Source: Clostridium estertheticum (GTDB taxonomy: Bacteria; Bacillota; Clostridia; Clostridiales; Clostridiaceae). Taken from it: a DNA stretch of 64,000 nt. The stretch covers positions 2,191,001 through 2,255,000 of the forward strand of contig NZ_JAAMNH020000001.1 of the NCBI RefSeq assembly GCF_011065935.2, given 5' to 3'. The position numbers and the translations under genes were made by a program. Shown piece after piece: positions 42,762-50,849 of the stretch; position 1 is the first letter of the stretch, and each line of letters starts with the position of its first letter. The notes under the pieces were generated by a model. That model worked only from the letters and a program-made list of their open reading frames with translations. It was not told where the DNA came from and did no database searches.

Positions 42762-43478
42762 ATGAAATTGAAGATGGTAATAAAAAAGTATAGAAATTTT
42801 ATAATAGTAATGATAATATCCATGATAGTTGGTGGAATATTAGGCGGGCTTTCCAATAAAATATCAAGAGTAGACATATCTTTTGGTGGAAATATAAACA
42901 ATTTCCTTTTTAAAGCGTTGTTTGTGTTGAGTTTAATTATTATAATTTATCTTTTGGCAACTTTAATTCATATAAGATCAAATTATATAAAAGTTGATTT
43001 AGACAATATACCTAATGCTCTTAATAGAAAGGTTTCGAATACTATACTAATATGTACAATACAACTAATAATAGCGTTAACATGGGCTGCAGTAGTTATA
43101 AATAATAGCTTTGATAAGGGGAAATTATATTTGATTTTTGTTCCTACACTTTTTATATTTATTGTAGGATTTCTACTATCCACCACCATGAAATATTTCA
43201 ATTATTTAAACCCCAATAGAAAAATGAACCTATATGAAAATGGAGCAGAAAAGAAGTATTTTGATAAATTAGATGATGGAGAGAAATGGGTGACTTATAT
43301 TTGCAGCTATGCAACCTTTAATAGAATGCAAATTGTATATGCGGCCGCTCTTACAATGAGTATGATAGTATCTATGTTTATAAATGTACCAATGGTAGTC
43401 CCTATAGTCATTGGAACAATATGGATAATTCAAAATTTAATATATTCTTTTGAAGCAAGAAAATATCAGGAGGCGTAA
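42762..43478 (+). CDS. DUF3169 family membrane protein
   Basis: 238 residues, about six helices in three pairs (about 10-32, 48-68, 92-112, 120-142, 190-207, 212-230). The cytoplasmic segment LNPNRKMNLYENGAEKKYFDKLDDGEKW fits DUF3169; parts seen are NPNRKMNLYE and KLDDGEKW. Members often follow a LytTR or HTH regulator, absent here. Function unknown. AGAGGGGGT precedes the ATG. Confidence 0.8.
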   Translation: MKLKMVIKKYRNFIIVMIISMIVGGILGGLSNKISRVDISFGGNINNFLFKALFVLSLIIIIYLLATLIHIRSNYIKVDLDNIPNALNRKVSNTILICTIQLIIALTWAAVVINNSFDKGKLYLIFVPTLFIFIVGFLLSTTMKYFNYLNPNRKMNLYENGAEKKYFDKLDDGEKWVTYICSYATFNRMQIVYAAALTMSMIVSMFINVPMVVPIVIGTIWIIQNLIYSFEARKYQEA

Positions 43479-43540
43479 TTGACATTGATGTTATGGGTAA
43501 AAAGGATATTCTTCCATAACATTCAATAAACTCAAATATT

Positions 43541-43586
43541 AAAAAGGTCCGAGTATTATAAAAAATATAATCTCGGACCTTTTATT
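43541..43586 (+). terminator. Rho-independent terminator
   Basis: AAAAGGTCCGAG and CTCGGACCTTTT pair, with an inner TATTAT/ATAAT stem, downstream of the DUF3169 gene. Confidence 0.88.
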
Positions 43587-43706
43587 CCATTTATTTTATA
43601 ATCAAGCAAGTAAATATTTATATATTATATCAAATTTAAAATTTAAATAAGCTACTATGATAAAATAAAGTTAAAGAATTTCTAAATACGAGGAGGAGAT
43701 ATACAT

Positions 43707-44138
43707 ATGAATATAGGTAATTTGGTTGTAGAAGGAGAAAATATCAGAAGAATAAGTGATGTTTTATATAATCAAAAGGACGAAACAAACATAGGTAAGC
43801 CACATATTTATAGCCATGGAGATATAATAATACTAATGAGAGAAAGCTATTATGAAAGAATTTCATCAACCCTTATGTCAGTTATTATTATGAAATTTAT
43901 TGATGACAATAAGGTAGAAATAGAACTGGTTGTTAGTGGTGGGAAGGATGGACTACTTATGCTCAGCTGGGGGGCTGAAAAGAGTGAAAATAGAGATGTA
44001 GTAAATGAAATTATGAGAGCATGTAAAATTAATTCATGGAAGATAACAAGTATGGAACCTAAAGATATCGCGGAGACACTAACTGAATCTACTATTAATA
44101 AAATCAAAGAAAAAATAGGGAACTATTTTAAAAAATAA
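43707..44138 (+). CDS. Conserved hypothetical protein
   Basis: 143 residues, soluble alpha/beta: an N-terminal helix, strands DIIILMRESYYER and VEIELVVSGGKDGLLML, and a charged C-terminal helix (INKIKEKIGNYFKK). It has the look of a small polyketide-cyclase or DUF6054-like clostridial protein, but I cannot assign it. GAGGAGGAG precedes the ATG. Single gene. Confidence 0.6.
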   Translation: MNIGNLVVEGENIRRISDVLYNQKDETNIGKPHIYSHGDIIILMRESYYERISSTLMSVIIMKFIDDNKVEIELVVSGGKDGLLMLSWGAEKSENRDVVNEIMRACKINSWKITSMEPKDIAETLTESTINKIKEKIGNYFKK

Positions 44139-44199
44139 TTCTACTTTAGTTATTTATTATCTGGAACAATTTTGACTTCAAAGTAGCTTATATAAATCT

Positions 44200-44340
44200 A
44201 ATTAGAATCTTGTTAAATTTAATTAAAATTTATTTAACACTTAACTGCAGTATCTAGCAATATGAGGATACGATTGCCTTTGCAGAGTTAAGCATGGTAA
44301 ATAACGTTGTCAAATTTAATTAGATTTAAAATTGGACCTA
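44200..44340 (+). repeat. Structured repeat copy 2 (TAACACTTAACTGCA element)
   Basis: Shares TAACACTTAACTGCA, a distal GTTAAGC and flanking AAATTTAATTA with 14536-14690 (opposite strand). Here CTTAACTGCAG can pair with TGCAGAGTTAAG to form a stem closing a ~30-nt insert. Found just upstream of the IS605-type element. Confidence 0.4.
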
Positions 44341-44389
44341 TAAAATAGGCAGTACCTATAAATATTAAATATAATTCAAAAATATGGTG

Positions 44390-44424
44390 AATAGGCATTT
44401 AGTGTCTATCCATTATTTTTTTTC
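44390..44424 (+). terminator. Terminator-like hairpin
   Basis: ATAGGCA, TTTAG, TGTCTAT, then CCATTATTTTTTTT. About 250 nt after the gene ending at 44138 and just before the heptamer repeats. Confidence 0.5.
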
Positions 44425-44459
44425 CCACTTTCCACTTGCCACTTGCCACTTGCCACGTG
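44425..44459 (+). repeat. CCACTTG heptamer array
   Basis: Five tandem 7-bp units (CCACTTT, three CCACTTG, CCACGTG) directly before the left end of the IS605-type element. They are followed by GGGTGGC, which can pair back to GCCAC. Confidence 0.8.
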
Positions 44460-44490
44460 GGTGGCACCAAATTTATGAATAAGAGCGTAG

Positions 44491-44542
44491 TTACAAAATT
44501 TGTGCGGAAAGCCCACTGCTTCAGGTGTGGGATGGATAGCAC
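44491..44542 (+). repeat. Left-end palindrome and TTAC target/TAM of the element
   Basis: TTAC, then AAAATTTGTGCGG, AAAGCCCAC, a loop, GTGTGGGATGGATAGCAC. CCCAC pairs with GTGGG as in IS605-family subterminal hairpins. The inverted copy is at 47814-47866 with changes mainly in the loop. Confidence 0.75.
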
Positions 44543-44741
44543 TTGAAGATATTCAAGACAATGATTATAAATAGCAATAAGTGTATAAAAACATTTATAA
44601 CATATGAAAATAACTTTATTATTTTGTATATTGTCCAAGGTATATGAGAAAAATATTATTAATACCTAGTGTATTAGTGAAAGCATTAAAAAATATGTAA
44701 GAACAAAAACAAGATGTTAATAGAATGCGAGGTGGATATTA

Positions 44742-46268
44742 GTGGCAAAAAAAGAAGCTAAGCAACGATTCATATTAAATCTAAATCTTAAAACAGAAAA
44801 ATTTGAAGAAAAGATATTGGATAAAAGGTTTGAAATTGGCAGGAAGATTTATAATTCAATTTTAGGTAAAGCCTTAAATAGGTATAATGAGATGAGTAAA
44901 ACTATAAAATGGAGAAATAATCAATCTGAATTATCAAATATTTATAAAAGTAAATGCGATAAGAAAGAGCTTAATAAGCTTTGCGCTCCATGTTTTTATA
45001 TTAAAAATGAAATGCTTAAAGAATTTAGGCTAACTGAATATTCACTTCATGAAGATGTAAAATCAATGCAACATACATTTAAAGACAATATGGATAGTTT
45101 CACTGCTCAGAAGGTTGCATCAAGAGTATGGAAAGCTTTAGAAACAAATCTATTTAGTAAAGGTGAACAAGTTCATTTCAAAGGCCAGAATAACCCGGTA
45201 AATTCATTAGAAGGCAAATCTAATGGTACTGGGATAAGATATGATATGGTCACAAATACTTTTAAATGGATTGGGTTAGAGATTGAAACAATGCTTAATA
45301 TAAATAACCAATATGAGATAGATGCTTTGAAAAATAGAATATGTTTCTGTAGGGTTAAAAGAAAATTTGTACGTGGGAAATATAAATATATACTTCAAAT
45401 AGTTTTAGATGGAGTAGTTCCTGTTAAGCTTAACAAAGAGACGGGAGAAATTAAAAATTATATAGGAAGTGGAAATTGCGGAATTGACATAGGCACACAA
45501 ACAGTAGCGTATGTTTCTAATTATCATGTTAAGTTATACGAATTGGCTCCACGTGTACAGAATATTGAAAATAAAAAACGAAGAATACAAAGATTCTTGG
45601 ATAGAAGTAAACGAAGCACTAATCCTAATAATTTTAATGAAGATGGTATGATTAAAAAAGGCGCTAAATTAGAATGGAAATATTCAAAGAAATACGTTAA
45701 AGCTAAGTATAGGCTTAAGGACATATATAGGAAACAAAAGGACATAAGAGAGCAAGATCATAATGTAATGACCAATGAAATAGTAAAAAAATGCAATGTA
45801 GTCTATGTTGAACAAATGAATTTTAAAGGACTACAAAAACGTGTTAAAAATACAACTATTAATGAGAAAACAGGAAAAATCAACAAGAAAAAGAGATATG
45901 GCAAATCATTAGCAAATAAATCACCTAGTAAATTCTTAGAAATATTATATAATAAGTTAAAAGTTAAAGGTGGAAAATACATTGAAATTAATACAAGGCA
46001 AGTGAAAGCTTCACAGTACAATCACTTAGACCAAGAATATAAGAAAAAGAAGTTATCTCAAAGGTGGAATTATTTTGAGTATAATGGCAAACAAATCAAA
46101 GTCCAAAGAGATATATATTCAGCATACTTAATTAAAAATGTAAGTGAAGATTTATGTAGCATACATCTTGATAATTGTAGCAAAGGTTTTGATAAGTTTT
46201 TAGAACTACATAATAGAGAAATTGTAAGATTGCAAGGATTAGAAAATTTAAGTAGTGTAGGAGTTTAG
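44742..46268 (+). CDS. tnpB: TnpB, RNA-guided nuclease of an IS605-type element, no zinc finger
   Basis: 508 residues, GTG start after GAGGTGG. RuvC-type catalytic residues are visible: Asp about 249 in CGIDIGTQT, Glu about 357 in VVYVEQMNFKGL, and Asp about 457 in KVQRDIYSAYLI. The CxxC...CxxC zinc finger normal between the last two motifs is replaced by ASQYNHLDQEYKKKKLSQRW. That matches a TnpB branch that naturally lacks zinc, so it need not be dead. Charged helical insertions make it longer than the usual ~400 residues. In this family TnpB uses an omega-RNA from the element's right end to cut DNA next to a TAM, which keeps the element in the genome. Confidence 0.88.
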   Translation: MAKKEAKQRFILNLNLKTEKFEEKILDKRFEIGRKIYNSILGKALNRYNEMSKTIKWRNNQSELSNIYKSKCDKKELNKLCAPCFYIKNEMLKEFRLTEYSLHEDVKSMQHTFKDNMDSFTAQKVASRVWKALETNLFSKGEQVHFKGQNNPVNSLEGKSNGTGIRYDMVTNTFKWIGLEIETMLNINNQYEIDALKNRICFCRVKRKFVRGKYKYILQIVLDGVVPVKLNKETGEIKNYIGSGNCGIDIGTQTVAYVSNYHVKLYELAPRVQNIENKKRRIQRFLDRSKRSTNPNNFNEDGMIKKGAKLEWKYSKKYVKAKYRLKDIYRKQKDIREQDHNVMTNEIVKKCNVVYVEQMNFKGLQKRVKNTTINEKTGKINKKKRYGKSLANKSPSKFLEILYNKLKVKGGKYIEINTRQVKASQYNHLDQEYKKKKLSQRWNYFEYNGKQIKVQRDIYSAYLIKNVSEDLCSIHLDNCSKGFDKFLELHNREIVRLQGLENLSSVGV

Positions 46269-46437
46269 GATATAATAAAACGTCTTGAAACGGGCGGCAT
46301 ACTACCGCTAATGTGGTCAATGGATTGCTTGATAGTAAAATTCTTAGGGAAAATAATTAGTGGTAATGTCACTCGTGATATTAAAGAAAGTTATTTAGTA
46401 CCTAAGAACCCCATGCCTTTAGGCGTGAGAGTTTCAG
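46269..46437 (+). ncRNA. Candidate omega-RNA (right-end RNA) of the tnpB element
   Basis: From the tnpB stop to the right end, the sequence is conserved with the inverted mini-element: CTTGATAGTAAAATTCTTAGG, GGAAAATAATTAGTG, AAGTTATTTAGTACCTAAG, AACCCCATGCCTTTAGG and GAGTTTCAG (last base 46437). A hairpin TAATGTCAC/GTGATATTA lies at about 46364-46384, and a 6-bp hairpin with a TTTA loop at about 46412-46427. The guide would be the following bases, ATGCTCAAACTATATTG. Confidence 0.7.
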
Positions 46438-46483
46438 ATGCTCAAACTATATTGTATTTACTAAAAATTAGGAAGTGGTAGCT

Positions 46484-47535
46484 ATGTTTAAAGATAACAT
46501 ACTAAAAAAGTTATTAATTATTAATCTATTTTTTTTGAGCATAATTCTTTTCAGTAAGATGTTTTTTGTTCATAGGATTATAAGAATACTTTTCAAATCC
46601 TTTTTAATCCCTTTTATATTTTCTGTGTTTTTGTTTTATATTATAAAACCAATAAATACAATTTTCATGAAAAATGGATTAAAGCCAAGCGTCTCAGCTC
46701 TATTAACCTTAATACTGGGGCTATTCATTGCTACAGGCTGTATAACTTTTTTTAGTAATTATATTGCAACACAGTTTGATGGAACAATAGAAGAACTAAT
46801 CAGTATTGTTAAAAATCAAACCTCTTATAATCAATTAATGAATAACATATATAAATATATACCTGCCAGAGAAGTTAATAAAGCATTTGCTAATATAGCT
46901 AATATTTATACCAAGGATTTGGTTTATAATCTTATGTTTGTAATAAAGTATGTACTACATACTTTTTCAACACTATTACTTATGTTGATAATAGTATTTT
47001 ATTTGCTTAAAGATGGCTCTAAATTTAAAGATAGAATTATGTGCATAATTCCTGAAAATATAAAAAAATCGTATCAAAAAGTCTATCTGATAGCGATGAG
47101 GTCTTGGGTGCTTATGTTACAGGTCAATCGAAAGTGGCTCTCGCTTTATCCATTATGATATTTGTTGGCTATAAAATCATAGGTATTCCTAATGCTCTAC
47201 TTTTCTCCTCGATAACTTTTATTTTGGCGTTTATTCCTTTTATAGGTTTTTTTATTTCAATGATTATTCCTTTTATTATAGCTTTGAGTATGGGATTTGT
47301 TATGATAGGAAAACTTGTAATTGTGTTCATGATTGTGCAGACCTTAAAAGGGAGAGTTGTTGTTCCTGCAATTATGTCTCACGCAATGGAAATTCACCCT
47401 TTAACGGACATTTCCTTAGTAATAGGTGCAGTTGCAGTAGGAGGCCCTTTAGCAGCCTTTGCTGTTGTCCCTATTTACGCCATTATTAAAGTATTATTAT
47501 CTAACTTGCATGAATGCCACATAATTAAAAAATAA
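46484..47535 (+). pseudogene. AI-2E family transporter, frameshifted
   Basis: Start ATG 46484 after AGGAAGTGG. The first part (to about 47090) has the AI-2E N-terminal helices and long extracytoplasmic loop. The second part (from about 47092) reads SDEVLGAYVTGQSKVAL, then FIPFIGFFISMIIPF and HPLTDISLVIGAVAVGG, the conserved C-terminal half. Joining them needs one extra base near 47090-47094 (CTGATAGCGATGAG). Both halves together give the normal ~350 residues. Either a true frameshift mutation or a sequencing error. The gene is bracketed by the tnpB element and the inverted mini-element. Confidence 0.8.
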
Positions 47536-47545
47536 TCTGATATTT

Positions 47546-47575
47546 GGATAGGTATTTAATCCTATCCATTATTTT
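47546..47575 (+). terminator. Rho-independent terminator
   Basis: GGATAGG, 8 nt, CCTATCC, ATTATTTT, just after the AI-2E gene. Confidence 0.8.
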
Positions 47576-47605
47576 CTGTCGCTTATTAATGTTCTAAATT
47601 GTATA

Positions 47606-47770
47606 CTGAAACTCCCGCACCTAAAGGAATGGGGTTCTTGCGTACTAAATAACTTCTATATTAACTCGAAAGTTAATATCACTGATTATTTTCCCCAAGA
47701 ATTTCACTATCAAGCATCACAATTGACACATTAACGATAGTATATGGCTCATTTCAAAACCTAAGTATAT
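47606..47770 (-). ncRNA. Orphan omega-RNA-like sequence
   Basis: Homologous to 46269-46437: CTTGATAGTGAAATTCTTGG, GGAAAATAATCAGTGATATT, GAAGTTATTTAGTACGCAAG, AACCCCATTCCTTTAGG, GGGAGTTTCAG. The internal hairpin is kept by different bases: ATATTAACT, TTCG, AGTTAATAT here against TAATGTCAC/GTGATATTA in the other copy. Such compensating change points to selection for RNA structure. Guide would be TATACAATTTAGAACATTAA on the minus strand. Confidence 0.6.
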
Positions 47771-47862
47771 TATATCGTACTAAAATAACCATGTCTAATG
47801 GTATATTTTAGTAGTGCTATCCATCCCACACCTAAAGAGAGTGGGCTTTCCGCACAAATTCT
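47606..47862 (-). mobile_element. 257-bp mini-element: left end plus omega-RNA, no tnpB
   Basis: Read on the minus strand it begins after TTAC (47866-47863) with the same left-end palindrome as the tnpB element. It has an internal hairpin (TACTAAAATA...TATTTTAGTA, about 47779-47813) and ends in the conserved right-end sequence finishing GGGAGTTTCAG at 47606. The whole tnpB gene is missing. It is a non-autonomous deletion derivative (a MITE- or PATE-like unit). Confidence 0.75.
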
Positions 47863-48052
47863 GTAATAATTGCATTCGATTTGTACAAATTGTAAAAATT
47901 ACATTAGGTGTCGACTTCACTACGTATTTTGTGATTAAGATCATATTTATTATATGTAAAGTGTGATAGACTATATTAAACACTGAGAATCATTTTCAAT
48001 TGAATTTATAAATTAACTACTTGAAAATTCAATATTGAAAGGAGTATTTTGT

Positions 48053-49852
48053 ATGAAAAAAAATATTATATATATTACTATTGATGGAAGAGGAGAACAT
48101 GAGACATTTAGGGATTGTATCACAAAAGCTATTGAAAATTTAAAGCCCGATGAAGGCATACATGTTATTAAAGATTTTGAACCATTTCCTATGTATAAAA
48201 TGATGGAAAGCAAGGGCTTTGACAAATATGTTGAGAAGATTAGTGACGAAGAGTATCATGTTTACTTTTTCCCTTTTACAGAATTAAATAGTATTGAAAT
48301 GAACAAGCATCTTATTGTTGATAATGCGAGAATCAAAAAGATGATTGATATCAAGTTAGATTTTCTTAATAACAAGATTTCATTAGACGAGGCTAAAAAG
48401 AGAATGAGAGATTCTTTTGATAAAATCACTGCGCAGGAGTTTGCAATCGCTGAACAACAACTACAATTTCACGGTATTGACGACGATATGTTAGCTGAAA
48501 GAATAGAAGATATTTTGAAAATCTTTGAAGGTATTCTTGTTTCCAATAAGCTAGATCTTCCCAAAGGACATCCAATAAGAACATATATAGATGAAACCGT
48601 AGAGATAGGTAAAATTCTTTCATCTATGGAAACCTTACTAACTAAAAAGTTCATTAAAAATCAATGGCTTGAATTATATGGTAAGTTAAGTCAAATAAGT
48701 ATCCATCTTAGTAGAAAACAAAATCAACTATTCACTGCACTTGAGAAAAATGGATTTGATAAGCCCTCGAAAATAATGTGGACACTAGACAATAACATAA
48801 AAGATATCATAAGAAAATCCAAACTTCTATTAAAAGAGGATAATGATAAGGAATTCTTAGCACTGCAGCCTGAAGTAATTGAGATGACAAGGGATATGAT
48901 GGTTAAAGAAACTGAAATTCTCTTCCCTACTTCAATTGAATTATTGACTAATGAGGACTTTTCTGAAATGAGAATTGGTGATGATGAAATTGGATATTGC
49001 TTAGTTGATAATCCACCATCTTTTAAAACTCATAACATACCAGAGAGCAGTACTTCTTTTAATAATAGTTCAAATATAGACCTTCTTAAAGATCTTACAG
49101 CTGTGCTTGAGAGGCATGGAGTTTCTTCTTCCATGAAAGAGGACGAAGTTCTAAATGTGAGTCAAGGACTCCTTACACTAAAGCAAATAAACTTAATATT
49201 TAAGCATCTACCTGTTGATTTATCCTATGTAGATGAAAATGAGTTAGTTAAATTCTATAGTGATACAAAACATAGAGTTTTCCCAAGAAGTGCAGGAGTA
49301 ATTGGAAGGGCAGTTCAGAACTGTCACCCAAGAGAAAGTGTTCATACAGTAGAAGAAATTATTAAAGCATTCAAAAACGGTGAACAAGATGAAGCTGAAT
49401 TCTGGCTTGAAATTGGAGGAAAGTTTATATATATAATTTATAATGCTGTAAGAGATGAAGAAGGTAATTTTAAAGGTGTCCTCGAAATGATGCAGGACGT
49501 TACTCATATTAGAAGTTTAACTGGTAGTCAAAGGGTTGTAACTTGGGAAAATAATGATGAAAAAGATTCAACTAACTTAGAAAATTCTTCTGAAAAGCAT
49601 GATACTTTAGAAATTGAAAAGAATAAATATAATATTAACAAAGAAACAAAAATTGGAAGTTTAGTTAAGGAATATCCATTTTTAAAGGATTTTTTAATAT
49701 CGTTAAGTCCAAAATTTGAAAAATTAAAGTCCCCGATACTTTTTAAAACTATGGCTAGTCTTGCTACCATTGAAATGATTAGTGAAAGAGGTGGCTTTAA
49801 GATTTCTGACTTTATAGACAAATTAATTGCTGAGATTAATAGAGTAAAATAA
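48053..49852 (+). CDS. DUF2249-DUF438-hemerythrin-PAS-DUF1858 multidomain sensor
   Basis: 599 residues from ATG 48053, with AAAGGAG 9 nt upstream. In order: DUF2249 (about 1-75, GRGEHETFRDCITKAIENLK), DUF438 (about 95-160), a hemerythrin-like helical region (about 165-320; HGIDDDML and EILFPTSIELL), a PAS domain (about 365-495; VDENELVKFYSDTKHRVFPR, RESVHTVEEI), and a C-terminal DUF1858-like helix domain (about 530-595). Relatives are thought to sense oxygen, NO or redox state through iron or haem; the output partner is unknown. No effector domain and no neighbour to explain the target. Confidence 0.88.
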   Translation: MKKNIIYITIDGRGEHETFRDCITKAIENLKPDEGIHVIKDFEPFPMYKMMESKGFDKYVEKISDEEYHVYFFPFTELNSIEMNKHLIVDNARIKKMIDIKLDFLNNKISLDEAKKRMRDSFDKITAQEFAIAEQQLQFHGIDDDMLAERIEDILKIFEGILVSNKLDLPKGHPIRTYIDETVEIGKILSSMETLLTKKFIKNQWLELYGKLSQISIHLSRKQNQLFTALEKNGFDKPSKIMWTLDNNIKDIIRKSKLLLKEDNDKEFLALQPEVIEMTRDMMVKETEILFPTSIELLTNEDFSEMRIGDDEIGYCLVDNPPSFKTHNIPESSTSFNNSSNIDLLKDLTAVLERHGVSSSMKEDEVLNVSQGLLTLKQINLIFKHLPVDLSYVDENELVKFYSDTKHRVFPRSAGVIGRAVQNCHPRESVHTVEEIIKAFKNGEQDEAEFWLEIGGKFIYIIYNAVRDEEGNFKGVLEMMQDVTHIRSLTGSQRVVTWENNDEKDSTNLENSSEKHDTLEIEKNKYNINKETKIGSLVKEYPFLKDFLISLSPKFEKLKSPILFKTMASLATIEMISERGGFKISDFIDKLIAEINRVK

Positions 49853-49959
49853 CTATGCAATCACATAAATTAATGAATTTATTCAGATATGCTTATCAAA
49901 TTAAAAGTTGGGGAAAATACCATTAGCTAACAAAAGAACAGATGAATATAAAAAAATAT

Positions 49960-49994
49960 AAAAGTAGCCAATCTCTTGAGGAGAATGGCTACTA
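49960..49994 (-). terminator. Rho-independent terminator
   Basis: AGTAGCCA and TGGCTACT pair with inner TCTC/GAGA. The T run is on the minus strand, ending the Met-repeat gene. Confidence 0.7.
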
Positions 49995-50064
49995 ACTATC
50001 GCTTAATTCATTTGTACGCTATACGATGACTGGGCTCATTTCATCATATTATCAGCCGTTAATC

Positions 50065-50676
50065 CTAATATCCGTGATGGGATTCATGATCGAATCCATG
50101 ATGGAATTCATGATCGAACATTCTTCTACGTCTTCTTCTTCTTCTTCCAAGTAAATCTCTGATAAACAGTACTCTGGTTAAATCCTCAATTGGACCTCTT
50201 CTGCCTATTCCGAGTATTTGTCTCATATCATTATTATCATTGCGATCATCGTCATCTTTATGCTTCTCTTCGTACTTGTCACATACTTCTTTACACATAT
50301 GATCCATTTCTTCCTTACTAGGGCAATACATTGTGCCATGCATGGACTCCATCATATCACAATGATGCTTTACCATGGGATGTATCCTCATATAAATCTT
50401 AGGATACATGCCTTTTAAATCTTTATCATCTTCATCATATTCATCATCTTCATCATACATAGGCATATTCATCATAGGCATACACATCATAGGCATACAC
50501 ATCATAGGCATATTCATCATAGGCATATTCATCATAGGCATATTCATCATAGGCATATTCGTCATAGGCATATTCGCCATAGGCATATTCGTCATAGGCA
50601 TATCCTTCATGGGCATATCCGTCATGGGAATATTCTGTCCGAGATTTTCATAGTCTTTACTACGGTAGTTGTACAT
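50065..50676 (-). CDS. Coat-like protein with Met pentapeptide repeats
   Basis: 203 residues from ATG 50676, 5 nt after TGGAGGTAC. Residues ~17-75 are about twelve tandem pentapeptides PM(T/M/A/K)(N/D/C)M. An acidic DEDDEYDEDD block and a Cys/His/Met segment (HHCDMMESMHGTMYCP) follow, then a DDDDRNDNND stretch, a run of eight arginines, and FDHEFHHGFDHESHHGY at the end. It is a low-complexity, charge-blocked structural protein. The SigK-like promoter and resemblance in style to the Met/His-rich gene at 19722 suggest a spore coat protein with metal-binding or redox-active Met. Confidence 0.65.
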   Translation of the reverse strand: MYNYRSKDYENLGQNIPMTDMPMKDMPMTNMPMANMPMTNMPMMNMPMMNMPMMNMPMMCMPMMCMPMMNMPMYDEDDEYDEDDKDLKGMYPKIYMRIHPMVKHHCDMMESMHGTMYCPSKEEMDHMCKEVCDKYEEKHKDDDDRNDNNDMRQILGIGRRGPIEDLTRVLFIRDLLGRRRRRRRRMFDHEFHHGFDHESHHGY

Positions 50677-50704
50677 AAGTACCTCCAAAATAATATTCAC
50701 CCTT

Positions 50705-50731
50705 TATATTATGCTGGTTTAATTGTATTGT
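50705..50731 (-). promoter_or_regulatory. SigK-like promoter of the Met-pentapeptide gene
   Basis: On the minus strand AC, 16 nt, CATAATATA (-10 at 50705-50713), about 29 nt before the ATG. Confidence 0.55.
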
Positions 50732-50812
50732 TACAATGGGTTGTCTTATTCCTTGCGCTATCGATAACTATCCTCAGTATTTGCGAAAGGAGTGTCATTT
50801 TCAAATAAGCTA

Positions 50813-50821
50813 CATATTATA
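50813..50821 (+). promoter_or_regulatory. SigK-like -10 box before the YmaF-like gene
   Basis: CATATTATA about 29 nt before ATG 50850. No AC at the expected -35 distance, so weaker than the others. It supports the short start. Confidence 0.35.
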
Positions 50822-50849
50822 TACTGTCGAAGGACAAGGGGCGATGTCA

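Larger units (their letters stand above)
44495..46437 (+). mobile_element. IS605/IS1341-type element with tnpB only
   Basis: Left end deduced by comparison with the inverted mini-element at 47606-47862: both begin just after TTAC (here 44491-44494), with AATTTGTGCGGAAAGCCCAC and a palindrome ending GGATGGATAGCAC at 44542. The right end is the shared GAGTTTCAG at about 46429-46437. No terminal inverted repeats or target duplication are expected for this family. tnpA is absent, so it would need a transposase from elsewhere. Confidence 0.75.

Noticed and set aside
44399..44638. 79-codon minus-strand ORF in the left end of the IS605-type element
   Set aside because: It crosses the heptamer array and the left-end palindrome, has no ribosome site and no family likeness.
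50825..50831. TGTCGAA (Spo0A-type core) before the YmaF gene
   Set aside because: It lies downstream of the predicted -10 and near the ribosome site, so regulation by Spo0A is unlikely.
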